In this document: piece by piece, positions 49,302 through 60,895 of the stretch | Numbering within the stretch: position 1 is the first letter of the stretch | How the letters are laid out: each line of letters starts with the position of its first letter | DNA from: Hydrangea macrophylla | Taxonomy: Eukaryota > Streptophyta > Magnoliopsida > Cornales > Hydrangeaceae | Direction: 5' to 3' | Assembly: GCA_033977485.1 (NCBI GenBank) | Contig: CM066983.1 | Location: forward strand, 104,159,080-104,223,079 | DNA length: 64,000 bases | The notes under the pieces: model-generated | What the model saw: only the letters and a program-made list of their open reading frames with translations | Database searches by the model: none | Told to the model about the DNA's origin: nothing | Program-made: the position numbers and the translations under genes

Positions 49302-51418
49302 TGTCACGACCCATCCCACTACGCGTGGAAATAGGACACGTGGCACGCCACCAAGGCTCATCCAAACATCATCTAACAATACGCAGCAGAATGAACTGTT
49401 AAAACAACCCTGGGTGTTTAAAACTTAGGGAACAGTACCCTCTGAGTTTGTAAAATCCATTGAAATCAGAGTTATAAAAAGTTTTGGCCAAATGGAAACA
49501 CATTCAAAAGAATCATTCTTGAAAACAGGGGTTCAGTCGACTGCTCCTAGGGTCCAGTCGACTGAACTAAGAAGAAACCAAAACCTAAAATTCTCAACAG
49601 AGGTCCAGTCGACTGATCAGGGAATCCAGTCGACTACTTTTATCATTAATCAAAGCAGTGGCCAAATATCAACAGTATTCAGTCGACTGATCAAAGGTTC
49701 AGTCGACTGCTACTCTTACTATTCACTTTCAGTGTCTCCATCCTACGAGATCCAGTCGACTGATCCTGGGTTCAGTCGACTGCTCCCCTGCTGGACAGCC
49801 CTGTGCTGATAATTAACAACTCATGCTTTCTTCACACAACACCGAAACAACCACAACTGATTTCCAGCATGTGAAACTTAACTACAGACGTTCAAATATA
49901 GAATTACAATACTAAATAACTAATCCAAAGATCTGTTACAACATATTACAAATTCAAATCCTTGCACAAGGTGTTAGTATTTAAAACAAAAACATATACA
50001 AATGTGGTTCCCCGGCGTTCCTCGGCCTCACTCCTCACGATTCTTCTTGTCTTTCTTCTTACCTGCAATGGAGTACATCTCCACTGCTCAGCTATATGAT
50101 GAGTGTATAATTCTAAATGTATGCTTATATGACAATTCATGGTTTAAGCATCTAAAACACATAGAAATGGTCTCTAGGGTGAGTGGTACGCATTCATCCC
50201 GTCGATGCCGTAGGAGGCCCACCTCTCCCACGCATCTCGTACACTGGTTGGGCCTTCCTCCATACCAGGTACCGTGTCCTGGTTGGGCCCACCTCCAATC
50301 CAGACACAATCACAAATCCAATTCCATCAAAATCACAATCCTCAAGGTTCGAGGAGCTTACCCCGGATGAATTTGCACCAAACTCCCCTTTGACCCAAGT
50401 AGACACATAACATGCTCACATAAACAGTTATACGTGCTTTTCACATAATTTCACGTGCATAATTAACAGGCCTAATTAATACATGAATTTCGCCCGGATC
50501 CAAGAATATCACAAATGATGTTCAAAACATGAAAATCCATATATTTCATAGATCTAGAATTCATACCTCGTGCGAATCTCTTCAAACTTTGAAGGATCGT
50601 CTAGGTTGCTAAATAATCGTCGGATTCCAAATTATACGCGATTCCTACGAGTTTTACCTGATTTCCCCAAAAGTCTAGAATTTAGAGTTTTAGAAAAATT
50701 AGCCAAACATGGCCTAAGTAGTATCAAAACGTAGGTCTTACCTCTACGAGTTCAAATCTAAAATCTGGAGAAAATCTGACGGACGAACGGTCGCCGTTTG
50801 TCGTCGCAAAGCCCGTTGGCTCCAATCTTCTTTTCTCTCTTCTCTCTCTAGATATTTTTAGCAAGTTTGGATGAGAGTGAATCTCATCCACTACTATTTA
50901 TAGACAAACTTTCTGGAAATTACGTTTACCTCCCCGCAAGTTTCTCAAAATTCTAATTAACCCATGAAACTTAGCACACGTCCAGTTTATACCTTTACGA
51001 GTGAAAACTATAAATTTCAAAAGTTTTCGACTAGGTTTCGTTTGGGTCCAAAAATAACGTCCAAAAACTATATTATGTGAAACCTCCTACACAACCTACC
51101 TTTTTAATTAACGTATCACTTACGTTCTCACCACAGTTCTCAAAATGATACTACCATATCAAAATTTACCAGAATTATACTACACAGGTATAATTACTAT
51201 TTACAGGAATACCAGATAAAGTCAAATAACATTTAAATCATATAAATGTCATTTACTCATGATTATGCAATATGAACTTCCATGTTCTCGTATCCTTACT
51301 GACACCTTACCGTTGACCACAGTCAACCACTTATCCTCAATTATCATATATCGATGATAATACATAAAATTTCATATCATGCATGATTAAACTATGAAAT
51401 TCTGAAACGGGCATGACA
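49302..51418 (-). repeat. 5' LTR of the minus-strand Tekay element
   Basis: 2,117 bp, TGTCATGCCCG... to ...GTCGTGACA on the minus strand. It carries the palindrome-pair array (about 49530-49785) and the double hairpin (50069-50104, one stem base altered). Confidence 0.95.
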
Positions 51419-51589
51419 ATAAAATAAGATGACCAAGGAAATGGGGGTGAAAATTAAAATGAAAGTATCGTTTAAAAAAATTACTTTTCACTTCTTGGAT
51501 GAAATTTCTATTATTTTTAGTAGTTGTTATAATTTATTATAGGTATTGAGCACTTTGCATCCCATGCAAATGCACTGGTAAACAACTAG

Positions 51590-52845
51590 TTTTCATTGAA
51601 AGTGGTTATAGCCTCTATCAACATTTAAGAATAGAATTTAAACTTCAAATTTTGATGCATCAGAAACCAAAATTCTACTCCAAAGCCACTCTTAATCCTG
51701 GCAAAATTATCATGCCTCAAAAACAAAAAATAAAAAGTGAACACACTAAAAATATGTTATGGGTGCACTAAAAAATTCCCATAGATAGTCACAGTCTGTT
51801 CAAATGGATCTATCATAAACCACCTCTTCTTTAACTATAGAAAATGATTCTCAATGGATTGTCATGGGAAATAAATCATAAATTTGACCACACGCATACT
51901 TAGATGCAAAAAAGAACTCCGGGATTGGGGATGCAACTTAAAAAATCTTGTTTTCCATTAAAACCACACCACTGTCCCTATGTGTCTTCCTGTATGCATA
52001 TGAGATGTATGAGTACATGTAACTCCAATCAATCATTCTGATGAAGTCAACTTCTGATGCTTGAGTCCTCCACAAATCAACTACATCTATCCAACCAATC
52101 TAGTCCAGAAAAATTTCTGACCACTCTGCAAGAAAATTCTTGACGTTTGGGATTAAATTGTTAACATAACCCTTTTAACCCCTATCAAAGCAAAGATGAA
52201 AATCAAAACTGGTTCGTGAGCAGAAGAAAATTCTTGAAGTTTGGGATTAAATTTGTTAACATCACCCTTGTACCCCCTGTCAAAGCAAAAGATGTAAATC
52301 ATCTATGTATTCATATATAAGGAAGTGAAAAATTAAATCTATACCACATACTTATCAAAAAATAAATCTGGGAATTTTTTTTTTTAGAAAAATGAAGTCT
52401 TTGATTTTTACTTTTTCAATTTTCAGAAACACAAACCCATCGAAGAGTCTAACAAAAACAAAAAAAAAAGTTAGGAAAAGATTACAGTAAAGAAAACCCA
52501 AAAGTTGCTGAGGACTACAATCTATAAGTTTGAAATATACCAGTATGTGTGTCTACAAATTTATATACCCATATGCATATATCTGCATTTAAATGTGCGC
52601 CGATAAGTACTACTATCAGTAAGAACACAAAATAATGATAAGCACAATGGATAATAAAATCATAAAGATTGTAAAAACAAACACAACATAACGATAAAAA
52701 TTTAAAGTTCATACCAAATTATAGTAGTGATAGGAAAAAATTGAGAGAAACAGAGATCTTTTTATTTTTTTCAATAGCAAATTTTTTATCAATTTCTCAA
52801 AACGATTATAATTTTTTTTTAAAACATGTTTTTCTTCTAAACCTG
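51590..52845. other. Intergenic, with a 75-bp direct duplication
   Basis: No gene was recognised. Two copies of a ~75-bp segment beginning AGAAAATTCTTGA(C/A)GTTTGG lie at 52131-52204 and 52225-52300, separated by 20 bp. Confidence 0.6.
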
Positions 52846-55800
52846 TGTAGACACCTCATTTTGTCGGCTATCAGATTTAGGAGACCCATAGCTTGGTGGT
52901 TCACAATGATCGAAAAAGACTCAAAAAGGACTCTTGGAAGTTAGCTATATTTCTCAAAATGCTCAGAATGACCAAAATGCCCCTGAAAGCCCAAAAACTC
53001 CCAGATTTGGTCCAAAAGTTCTGGAAACATGCTATGTTGTAAGAAAAAGGAAAAAAATTAGTTTTTAAGTAAAATCAGATGAAATCGTCAGCTCCCAAAG
53101 ACCCCCGGAAGTCCCGAAAGTTCCCGAAAAGTCCCCGTTGACCGGTTTGACCACGGTTTGACCAGGTTTAACCAAGGTTTGACCAAGTTTGACCGAAAAC
53201 GTCCAAATTTTCCAGAATCATTCTTGATCATGTGGAAAGTATTAAAATAAGTTTTAAAATAAAATCGAACGAAAACGTCGGCTCCTGGGAGCTCTCCTGG
53301 GAGCTCCCAGAGGTTTCCAGAACTTCCCGGGAATCCCAAGTTTGACCAGTTTGACCAAAATTTGACTTTAGAATAGGAGCGCCGTATCATTTTTTAAACA
53401 TTTTTCATGGATACTAGAGGTCAATAGCTTTCCAACGGTATATCGCACATAATTTTTGGATTTAAAACGAGTTTATTATGAATTTCCAAAGGCGAAAAAG
53501 GCGATCAAATCGGCTTTTATCGCGAATACTGCAAAACTTTTCAAAGTGACCTATCCCCGAACTATTTTTTATGTAAAATAGATTCCATTACCTTTCCAAC
53601 GGTATATCACAACCTTAATTTGGAGTTCGTATGCATTTTCTGTGAATTTCGGACAAAATAGGGCCTTTTCACAAATATCGGAACCTCTGGGGGCCTAAAC
53701 GTAAATTTCTGGGCGTCTGAGGAGCAGTGCCGCCGCGGCACTGGCCCACTGCCACCGCGGCATAGGCCCAGTGTCGCCTCGGCACTCAACCCTCGCAGAG
53801 TCCATTTTTGTAATTTTTTTGCGGGTCCAATTTGATTAATTGAAAGCCAAAACGACATAGTTTTGTGTTCACAGTTGTTTGGAACCAATGGGAATATTTC
53901 TAAAATCCCAAAACCATCCCCAAATTGGCCTATTTAAACCCCTCATTGCTCTTCATTTTGGGGGAACTAAGTGCAAAAGCTTGAAAAGTTGTAGAGAAGA
54001 AGAGAGATAGAGATAGGTTTAGAAGAGAGAAAATGAGCTTCCTCCTACTATTTTGCTATAGAAAGTGAGTTCTAATCTTGTGTTCTTCCATTACCTCTCT
54101 TATACTTCACATCCCAAACACCCCCAATCACCATTCTTGAGCATTCTTGAGTTAGGAAGCTACTTCCATGTCTAAATGTCAAAATCTATGAGTGAAACAC
54201 CAAGCTACAAGTCCAAAATCACATTGATTATCATCCATTGATTGTTATTTACTTGCTTGTTCATATTATGTTCATCTCTTCTTATCTCATTTCTTTTTAT
54301 TTTTCTTTATTTACTTACTTGTTCTTCATCATCTAAATGATGACATGAAGTTTGAGGTGAGTGAATCCTTATGGATAGTAGCTCTTGACCTCAAAAACAT
54401 GTTTGATAGATGATGATCATAACTTCAATACCTCCAAGGTATTCTTGAAGTGTATTGAAGTTATGTTATAATAAAAATAAATCTTTCCAACAATCTTGGA
54501 GGTTCTTGATGATGAGTTTGATGTTGAAATTTCAAGTGGCTATAATCTTCATTGAGTATTGAAAATATGCTTTCAAAACATCTACTTCAAAACCCCTCTT
54601 AAAACCCCTCATTTTAATCTCAAGAAAGAAAACTCTAGTTTTTCCCAAAACTTTCAAAACAGTGAGTCAAAACAGTGAATAATCTGAGTTCAAAGATTTT
54701 CCTAGAACTCAATACTCATCATATGGGTGCAAGGCCACTTGGAAAGTCTTCCTAACCCATTGGAGAACACCCATGATTTTTGGTTTGACTTGGAAGTACT
54801 TGAAAATGGTCCATTTGGACCCAAACATTCCTTCCAGACATTCTGCCTCTGCTGTCACAGTAGCTTGACTAACTTCCAACTTCTTTTTCAGAACTATTTT
54901 CCAAAAGGGGTGGTCCCAACTTATTTTTCCCTTAAATTTAAGTGTCTTAGGGAACGTTTTGTATAAAATGGGCCTCTAGATCACTCGTTTTCATTTTTTA
55001 AGATTTTTCAACATTTCAGTCGACAGTACGGACTCTGTTTCTGAGTGACCTCTGTTGTTCATATGATTTCTCTCAATCTGTTATAGTTATTAAAGATTTG
55101 CTTTCTGGGTTGTGTTCTAGACACAATAAGGAAGATCTCCATAAAAACTCATGCATTTAAAACATTCCTAACCCCTCTTTTCCATTTTTACAAGATCATG
55201 TTACTGTTCTGTCCACTATTCACGGCAAGCACATTTTAACTTTCATTCTTTGATTTGATGCTTATGTACATTCCAAATTAGTTCATATCTTAGGAAGTAG
55301 TTCATACTACATTTGTACATATCCCATGATGATTTCATTCATTCATTCTTACACATTATAGACTTCTAAGTCATTCTAGGAATCCATGAACACAAAGCAC
55401 ACCACAACCTTGGCACATTCTAGATACATACATTGCATCCATGCAAGATTTGGGGCCTTCATGGCTCCTAATCTAAGAAGATTATAAGGAATGAACTTGA
55501 TCATACGTTCATGCTTCCCCCGATCTAATCATCCTTTCTCATCCATCCCGGGGATTGAGAGGTCTTCTTTTCTCAAAGATTAACATGCATCATACTAGTT
55601 TGCTAAGCATATTTTGATTTCTTTGTTTATTTGTTTCAATAACAATTCATGTCCCCCTTTAGATTAGGAAGTCTTGATTATTTGATACATGATTAGACGA
55701 TTTTTCCTAGGTTTATTTGTGTGATATTTGGCTTAGATCTTATGAATGATATCTTATCTTTAGGTCTTCCATTTTCAAATTTTCTTATGTGATGTAATAT

Positions 55801-56130
55801 ACTATCATAGTATTATTTGTCGAACCAAACATAGTATAAGATGATTATTTGGATGCTAATTGAGGCCCGTCGAAAGACGGGGTGAGTTGAGGGTGTTTTA
55901 GTCGCGACAAAGGCTCCTTCCTCTCTCCTACCAAAACCCCGAGCCAAGTTTTTTGGTTATGAAGGGCTGGTGCCCTTTATCCGTTTGGGTGAGTCAAATT
56001 TGGTTTTCTTGGTTCCCTAAAGACCAAGTGGCGACTCTGTATCTGTTTTCAACAGACCCTTTTCTCTTTCTTTGATCAAAACCAAACGAGTTTCAAAAGC
56101 AAACAAAGCGGTGGAATCCCGGTATCCGCA
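52846..56130 (+). repeat. 5' LTR of the Tat/Ogre-like element
   Basis: About 3,285 bp, ending CCGGTATCCGCA. Near its start it has phased TTGACC motifs (53138-53194, 53342-53367), then two TTTCCAACGGTATATC segments (about 53428 and 53598) and a CCGCGGCACTGGCCC-like GC patch (53715-53790). The right border is set by the PBS-like motif and the CA end because the 3' LTR is truncated. Confidence 0.8.
53138..53194 (+). promoter_or_regulatory. Phased W-box-like TTGACC array
   Basis: TTGACC starts at 53138, 53147, 53158, 53179 and 53189, with a degenerate TTAACC at 53168. Spacings are 9, 11, 10, 11 and 10 bp. A second group (TTGACC 53342, TTGACC 53351, TTGACT 53362) follows. TTGAC(C/T) is the core bound by WRKY factors; regulation here is inferred. 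Confidence 0.5.
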
Positions 56131-56133
56131 ATC

Positions 56134-56151
56134 TGGCGACTCTGCTAGGGA
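56134..56151 (+). other. Candidate primer binding site of the Tat/Ogre-like element
   Basis: TGGCGACTCTGCTAGGGA lies three bases after the inferred LTR end. This matches the motif at this place in Tat/Ogre elements, reported to pair with tRNA-Arg. Confidence 0.6.
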
Positions 56152-56751
56152 TGTTTATTTTCAAAACAAAATAATACAGAGGTTTGACTCATAAGAAGCA
56201 TCCTTAAAATCATCTTTTTACTGTGTATGGTTCACCGCATTGCACTCTACATTTTACCCTCTCGATTGTGTTTGAAACGCGGCGCTGACATTGTTCAGGT
56301 CTTGCTGTGCCAGGGCACAAGTCACTGTTGATACTGTACCTTCCAAGGTATATCAAAAAGAGTAAAAACCTCCGTACTGTCTCCCTGACGGTATATTGGA
56401 ACTCTCGTCAACAGACCCTCTTTGACTAAACCCAGCCTTTGCATATAGATTCCTGTAGAACCTTTCATAGGACTGTTCATTTATCTTTTCAGATAGGACA
56501 ATGTGATATAACTGCTGTATGCCCTGACGGGATTACCTGCGCGGTGTAGACGCTTATGTGGCATAGAACAGAACCTCTTTCTTATGATTCCCAAGGCAAT
56601 CACTCACATGTGATCACATTGAGTTGACTTGCCTAGGCACCATGATAAGGATGTCTACTCCATGCTCACAAAGATATACACCACAAACCTTGTTTGTTGG
56701 TCCTAAGACATAGGAGTATGAAAACTAGCTAGACAGTATGATCACCATCAT

Positions 56752-57380
56752 AACCAGCTTCTCCCAGAAACCCTGTCCAGATATCCCAGATATAACCATA
56801 TTAACCAGTCTTTCCCCGAAACTCTGTCCAGATATCCCAGATATAACCATATTAACCAGTTTCTCCCAGAAACTCTGTCCAGATATCCCAGATATAACCA
56901 TATTAACTAGTCTTTCCCCGAAACTCTGTCCAGATATCCCAGATATAACCATATTAACCAATTTTTCCCAGAAACTCTGTCTAAATCTACCTGATTTCCT
57001 AGATATACCAGTTTCTCCCAGAAACTCTGTCCTATCTTCCCAGATATACTAGTTTCTCCCAGAAACTCTATCCAAATTTCCTAGAAATACCCAAAGTACC
57101 TGCTTTCCCAGAAGCTCTGCCCAAATCTCCCAGATTCTCTAAAAATCTCAGCATCTCTGCCCAAATCACCTAGAAATGCCCAGATATACTTATTTCTCCT
57201 AGAAACTCTATCTATATTTCTCAGAAATACCCAAAATACCAGTTTCTCCTAGAAGCTCAGTCCAAATCAACCAGAAATCCTTATTTCTCCGAATCTTCCA
57301 AATCCATGTTTCCCCTAGAAACTCTACCCAAAATTTCCGAAGTATCCCAGAAATCCCTGTTATCCCTTGGTGATCATACT
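56752..57380 (+). repeat. 51-bp tandem repeats in the leader, decaying downstream
   Basis: About five good copies of a 51-bp unit (CTGTCCAGATATCCCAGATA core, at 56773, 56824, 56875 and so on) lead into progressively degraded copies of CCAG-TTTCTCC-AGAAACTCT to about 57380. Because 51 is a multiple of three, both strands show repetitive open frames; these are not genes. Confidence 0.9.
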
Positions 57381-57699
57381 GGAAAGTAAGGTTAGCACAC
57401 TCTGTATGGCTAGGACCTTATTTGTTTAACTGCTATCTGTTAGAAGTAGGGGCATCATATAGATTAGGGCTTGCATCCGCATGCTTGTCTCATGTGCATG
57501 CACCATTCTCATCAATCTGCGCACACTATCTCAGTCAGTCTGTACATAAGTCAGTCCATCTTCCTTAACCTCACTGCCATTGTCTCTCTAGTCATCACTA
57601 TCAGAATCTGATACACTCCTCTCGAATCTATAGGTCATTATAGATTCCCAAAATCAGCCACTGAGATCCCCATCATGGGTCAGAAGTTCGAACAGTCAT

Positions 57700-59004
57700 T
57701 TGGTTAGAATTCGTCCGCCGAGAAAATTCAACATAAATAAGGAAACTTTGGAAGCCAAGGTCACTGAATTAATCAATCAACAGTCAGATCGGCTGACTCA
57801 AGTTCTGAAATTTATGGAAGAGTTTCGACAACAGCAACCACAGTACCCACCTAGGTTCCAACCACCACAAGGGTTCATGCCACCACCACCGCCTGGATTT
57901 GGACCGCCTCCCGAGAACAATGGGGAAGAAGAATGGTTTCAAGGAGTCCCGCCACCTGTATATGAGAAAAAGCTCCAAGAGAAAATGGACAAGGTCGACA
58001 AGCTTGAGAACATACTAAGAAAGAGTAAGGGAGTCGACGATTACATGTTAGATCTGGAAGGATTGTTTGAGCCCAACAAGGTGAGGCTACCCGAGAACTT
58101 CAAGATGCCTGAAATCGACCGTTTTGACAGAATTGGAAATCCGAAGAGCCACGTGAAGTTTTGTATGAGCATTTTCCAGTCAATGGGCTGCACCCATGAG
58201 CACATAGCTATGCTGTTCCCTCAAACCCTCCAGAAAGCCGCACTATCCTGGTTCCTAACCCTTGAAACTTCCAAGACCCGAGTTTGGGAAGATGTTGCTA
58301 GAACTTTCATTGATCACTACTTCTACAACCACGAGCTTGATGTCACCATCCGAGATCTGGAAACTACCAGGCAGAATTTTAATGAGTCCTTCACTGCATT
58401 CTTGAGCAGATGGAGGAATAAAGTAGCCCAAATGATCCACAGGCCTGTTGAGAAAGAGCAAGTATGTATGCTAGTCAAGAACCTGCAACCAGTATACCAT
58501 GAAAAACTATTCTACCAGTCCATCTCAACATTTGAAGAGTTGTTTGAGGTTGGAATTAGAATCGAGGATGCTATCTGTGAAGGCAAGATCAATGGAGCTG
58601 GGTCACTGAAAAAGGGGAAGAGACCCCACACCTTTGGTGAAGATCAAGAGAGCCTAGATGTCAATGCCTTAAGCCCATCATCAAGCCAAAATGACTACAG
58701 TAAGAGGCACAAGAAAGGAAACCAAAGAGTTTTCACACCACTTGACATGAGCTTATCCTCCGCTCTCAATCACCTTGTTCAAAAGGGCCACCTTGTACCT
58801 TTGGAGCCCAGTAAGCCTCCTAATCACCCACCTCCTGGGTATAATGAATCCAAGTATTGTGATTACCACCAAGACCAAGGCCATGAGATCGACAGCTGTA
58901 AGAGGCTCCGTCACTCAATTCAGGATCTCTTAGATGATGCACCGCACCCCAATCCAATCCACCACCTCGGTCTCGACCAACCTTTGACCTATCCGTTTAA
59001 ATGA
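57700..59004 (+). CDS. Tat/Ogre-type Gag protein
   Basis: The 434-aa uninterrupted frame is the capsid/nucleocapsid-type protein of the element, which would assemble cytoplasmic particles packaging its RNA. Residues 30-95 form a Gln/Pro-rich segment (PPQGFMPPPPPGFGPPP). The core from about residue 125 has a retrotransposon gag fold pattern (LPENFKMPEIDRFD, GNPKSHVKFC, AALSWFLTLE, WEDVARTFIDHYFYN, NESFTAFLSRWRNK). A Cys/His segment near the C-terminus reads YCDYHQDQGHEIDSCKRL, the degenerate knuckle usual in Tat/Ogre Gag. The stop at 59002-59004 is followed by non-coding repeats rather than protease, so enzymes must come in trans. The start at 57700 is the first in-frame ATG of the conserved region and may be a few codons off. 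Confidence 0.85.
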   Translation: MVRIRPPRKFNINKETLEAKVTELINQQSDRLTQVLKFMEEFRQQQPQYPPRFQPPQGFMPPPPPGFGPPPENNGEEEWFQGVPPPVYEKKLQEKMDKVDKLENILRKSKGVDDYMLDLEGLFEPNKVRLPENFKMPEIDRFDRIGNPKSHVKFCMSIFQSMGCTHEHIAMLFPQTLQKAALSWFLTLETSKTRVWEDVARTFIDHYFYNHELDVTIRDLETTRQNFNESFTAFLSRWRNKVAQMIHRPVEKEQVCMLVKNLQPVYHEKLFYQSISTFEELFEVGIRIEDAICEGKINGAGSLKKGKRPHTFGEDQESLDVNALSPSSSQNDYSKRHKKGNQRVFTPLDMSLSSALNHLVQKGHLVPLEPSKPPNHPPPGYNESKYCDYHQDQGHEIDSCKRLRHSIQDLLDDAPHPNPIHHLGLDQPLTYPFK

Positions 59005-60130
59005 TCCCCTTCGCTGAGGACCATGAGTGTTGAACCTGTGCAAGTGAAGTGATGGTGTTTGGGACTCTTGCTAGAAAACCAAATGAAGATGCTCTTTAGA
59101 AAAAAAAAAAAAAAAAAAGAGAAATAAAAAGAATAAGTGAGTCACTGTGACATTCCATTTGAGACCAGGTCGAGTCTAGTCGAGTCTGTTGTATGTTTAT
59201 TCTTGTGGTCGAGTCTGTTTGTCATCGAGTTGTTAATGAGTCTGTAATCCTTCTCTACTGATGGAATGAAGTCTCATTTTGCCTAATCTGATGTGTTTAG
59301 TCATAGATGCATGAATCGCTAAAATGAAGTGTTACTTTTCAAATTACCATGGATATTACTGTGCTAAAAAAAAGGGTAATTTTTTTTACTCAAAATCCTG
59401 AAAGGTCAAAGTCAATTTTGCGCCGACACCGATGAAGAGCCAAGAATTGAATAGTCTTACTTTAAGAATTTAAAGATGCTCTTGCCTCAATCTTGAAAAG
59501 ACATACTTGAAACTGACTTGGGGCTTGCCCAACACCCTTTTTTTTTCCACCATTTCAAAGCCTTAAGCCCAATCCAATTGGAAGCCATGCAATCTGTCCG
59601 ATTGAGAGCAACACAGGCTTAGTCCTTGATGGTAGCCAAACATTGTAGCAAGTTTCATCTCCACTTTCAAAAAAAAAAAAAAAAAAAAAAAAAAAAGAAA
59701 AAGAAGAAAAAAAAAAAAGAAAAGAAAAGAAAAAGCTTGCTAGGTTGAAAACCCGAAAGGGCACCTAGGCAAAAGTTAGAGCTGAAAAAGGTATTGATTT
59801 CCAAGATCTGAACTTAGCCAGTCAAAATGATGGAGAAAATGAAAGAAAGAAGATTTTGGTGATACAGAAAATTGTACACTTCAAGGCACATCATGAGAAT
59901 GTGTCTAGATCATATTTCAAAAGGCTCGGAACAACCATAAATAAATTCCGAGAGCTGACATGCACATTCCGGAATTCTGAGATTGCGATTGAAAGATCTC
60001 ACAAGAATCGACTACATTAAAAAGTAAAATTGACTGGCTAGGCGAAAGTGAAAAGGATCAATCCTCAAAACAAAAAGAAAAAGAAAAAGAAAAGAAGGGG
60101 AGATTGAAACTGAATCCTTTTATTCAAAGC
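59005..60130 (+). other. Non-coding 3' region with A-rich tracts
   Basis: Contains A-rich tracts at 59100-59140 and 59668-59735, and one copy of GCTAGGTTGAAAACCCGAAA followed by GGGCACCTAGGCAAAAGTTAG (about 59738). Related copies lie near 60490 and 60585. No gene. Confidence 0.7.
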
Positions 60131-60196
60131 TACCACAAGTGGCTCAAGTTTGAACTTCTTTGACGATTGGTTTGAAAAACCCTCATACCTCAAACC

Positions 60197-60470
60197 AATT
60201 TCTTTCAAGCCTTGCCTTGAACTACGCTCGACCTGATTCCCACTCGGGGGTACGTAGGCAACCACATCGGTTCGGTCAACACCATCATAATCATACCAAT
60301 TTCCTTCAAGCCTTGCCTTGAACTACGCTCGACCTGATTCCCACTCGGGGATACGTAGGCAACCACATCGGTTCGGTCGCTCTACCCACAAAAATAGCCC
60401 AATTTCTTTCAAGTTTCGGCCCGAACTACGTTGGACCTGATCCCCGTTCGGGGGTACGTAGGCAGACTTT
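60197..60470 (+). repeat. Three ~85-100-bp repeats with TACGTAGGCA
   Basis: Three copies of AATTTCTTTCAAGCCTTGCC ... GAACTACGCTCGACCTGAT ... CGGGGGTACGTAGGCAACC. The third is shorter and more diverged. A further relic (GAACTACGTCC ... GATACGTAGGCAG) lies near 63505-63545. Confidence 0.85.
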
Positions 60471-60673
60471 TAAAAAAAGAAAAAGAAGGATGGCTCGCTA
60501 GGTCAAAAATCCGAAAGGACTTCTAGGAAAAAATTAGAGCTAAATCCAAAGTGAGCAATAACAAAAGAGAGAAAATAGCTCGTTAGGTCACCTCACTGGT
60601 GCCTAGGCAAAAGTTATGAGCATTTGAGAGATTAAAGTCACGGTCATTGCCTCAAGCCAGAAATCACCTTCCA

Positions 60674-60895
60674 CACTAGGGGCAAACTTTGGCTACTCGC
60701 CTCGTTTGCCTAAATTTTACTATCTACCCTTCATACAAGGGGCAAACTTCGGTCACCTACCTCGTTTGCCCAAAACCTCCAATGAACTTTCCTCCAAACT
60801 AGGGGCAAACTTCGGTCATTTACCTCGTTTGCCTACCGATCCCACTTCATAGCCTTCAAACTAGGGGCAAACTTCGTTTGCCACCCGATCCCTAT
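60674..60895 (+). repeat. Tandem repeats containing copies of the polypurine-tract core
   Basis: Four copies of a ~60-bp unit, (A/T)AGGGGCAAACTT(C/T)GG ... CCTCGTTTGCC. The AGGGGCAAAC core equals that of the real polypurine tract at 63691-63704. Confidence 0.85.

Larger units (their letters stand above)
42448..51418 (-). mobile_element. Ty3/gypsy Tekay-type chromovirus, decayed coding (8,971 bp)
   Basis: Flanked by ATAAA at 42443-42447 and 51419-51423. LTRs are at 42448-44553 (3') and 49302-51418 (5'). Gag-pol is clearly related to the plus-strand Tekay element, but the LTRs are substantially diverged, so it is a sister subfamily. It inserted into the Helitron body. Confidence 0.95.
21068..51589 (+). 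mobile_element. Non-autonomous Helitron split by nested retrotransposons
   Basis: The left end TCTAATATATATATATATAT at 21068 follows an A. The right end ACAACTAG at 51589 precedes a T, with a hairpin-like CCCATGCAAATGCACTGG just before. Removing the copia nest (21229-41066) and the Tekay element (42448-51418) with their target duplications leaves about 1.7 kb, close to the intact 1,708-bp Helitron at 15447-17154. Both share TCTAATAT starts, an AAAAGC...CATGTGGCAC motif near the 5' end and ACAACTAG at the 3' end. The surviving body is 21068-21228, 41067-42447 and 51424-51589; it is AT-rich, with several (TA)n runs and no gene. Confidence 0.65.

Noticed and set aside
51590..52845. 5' end of the minus-strand Helitron whose 3' end is at 20670
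   Set aside because: I looked for a TC start in minus orientation after A and found no convincing candidate.
56725..57052. Repetitive proteins on both strands
   Set aside because: They are produced by the 51-bp tandem repeat whose length is a multiple of three; no start context or domain.
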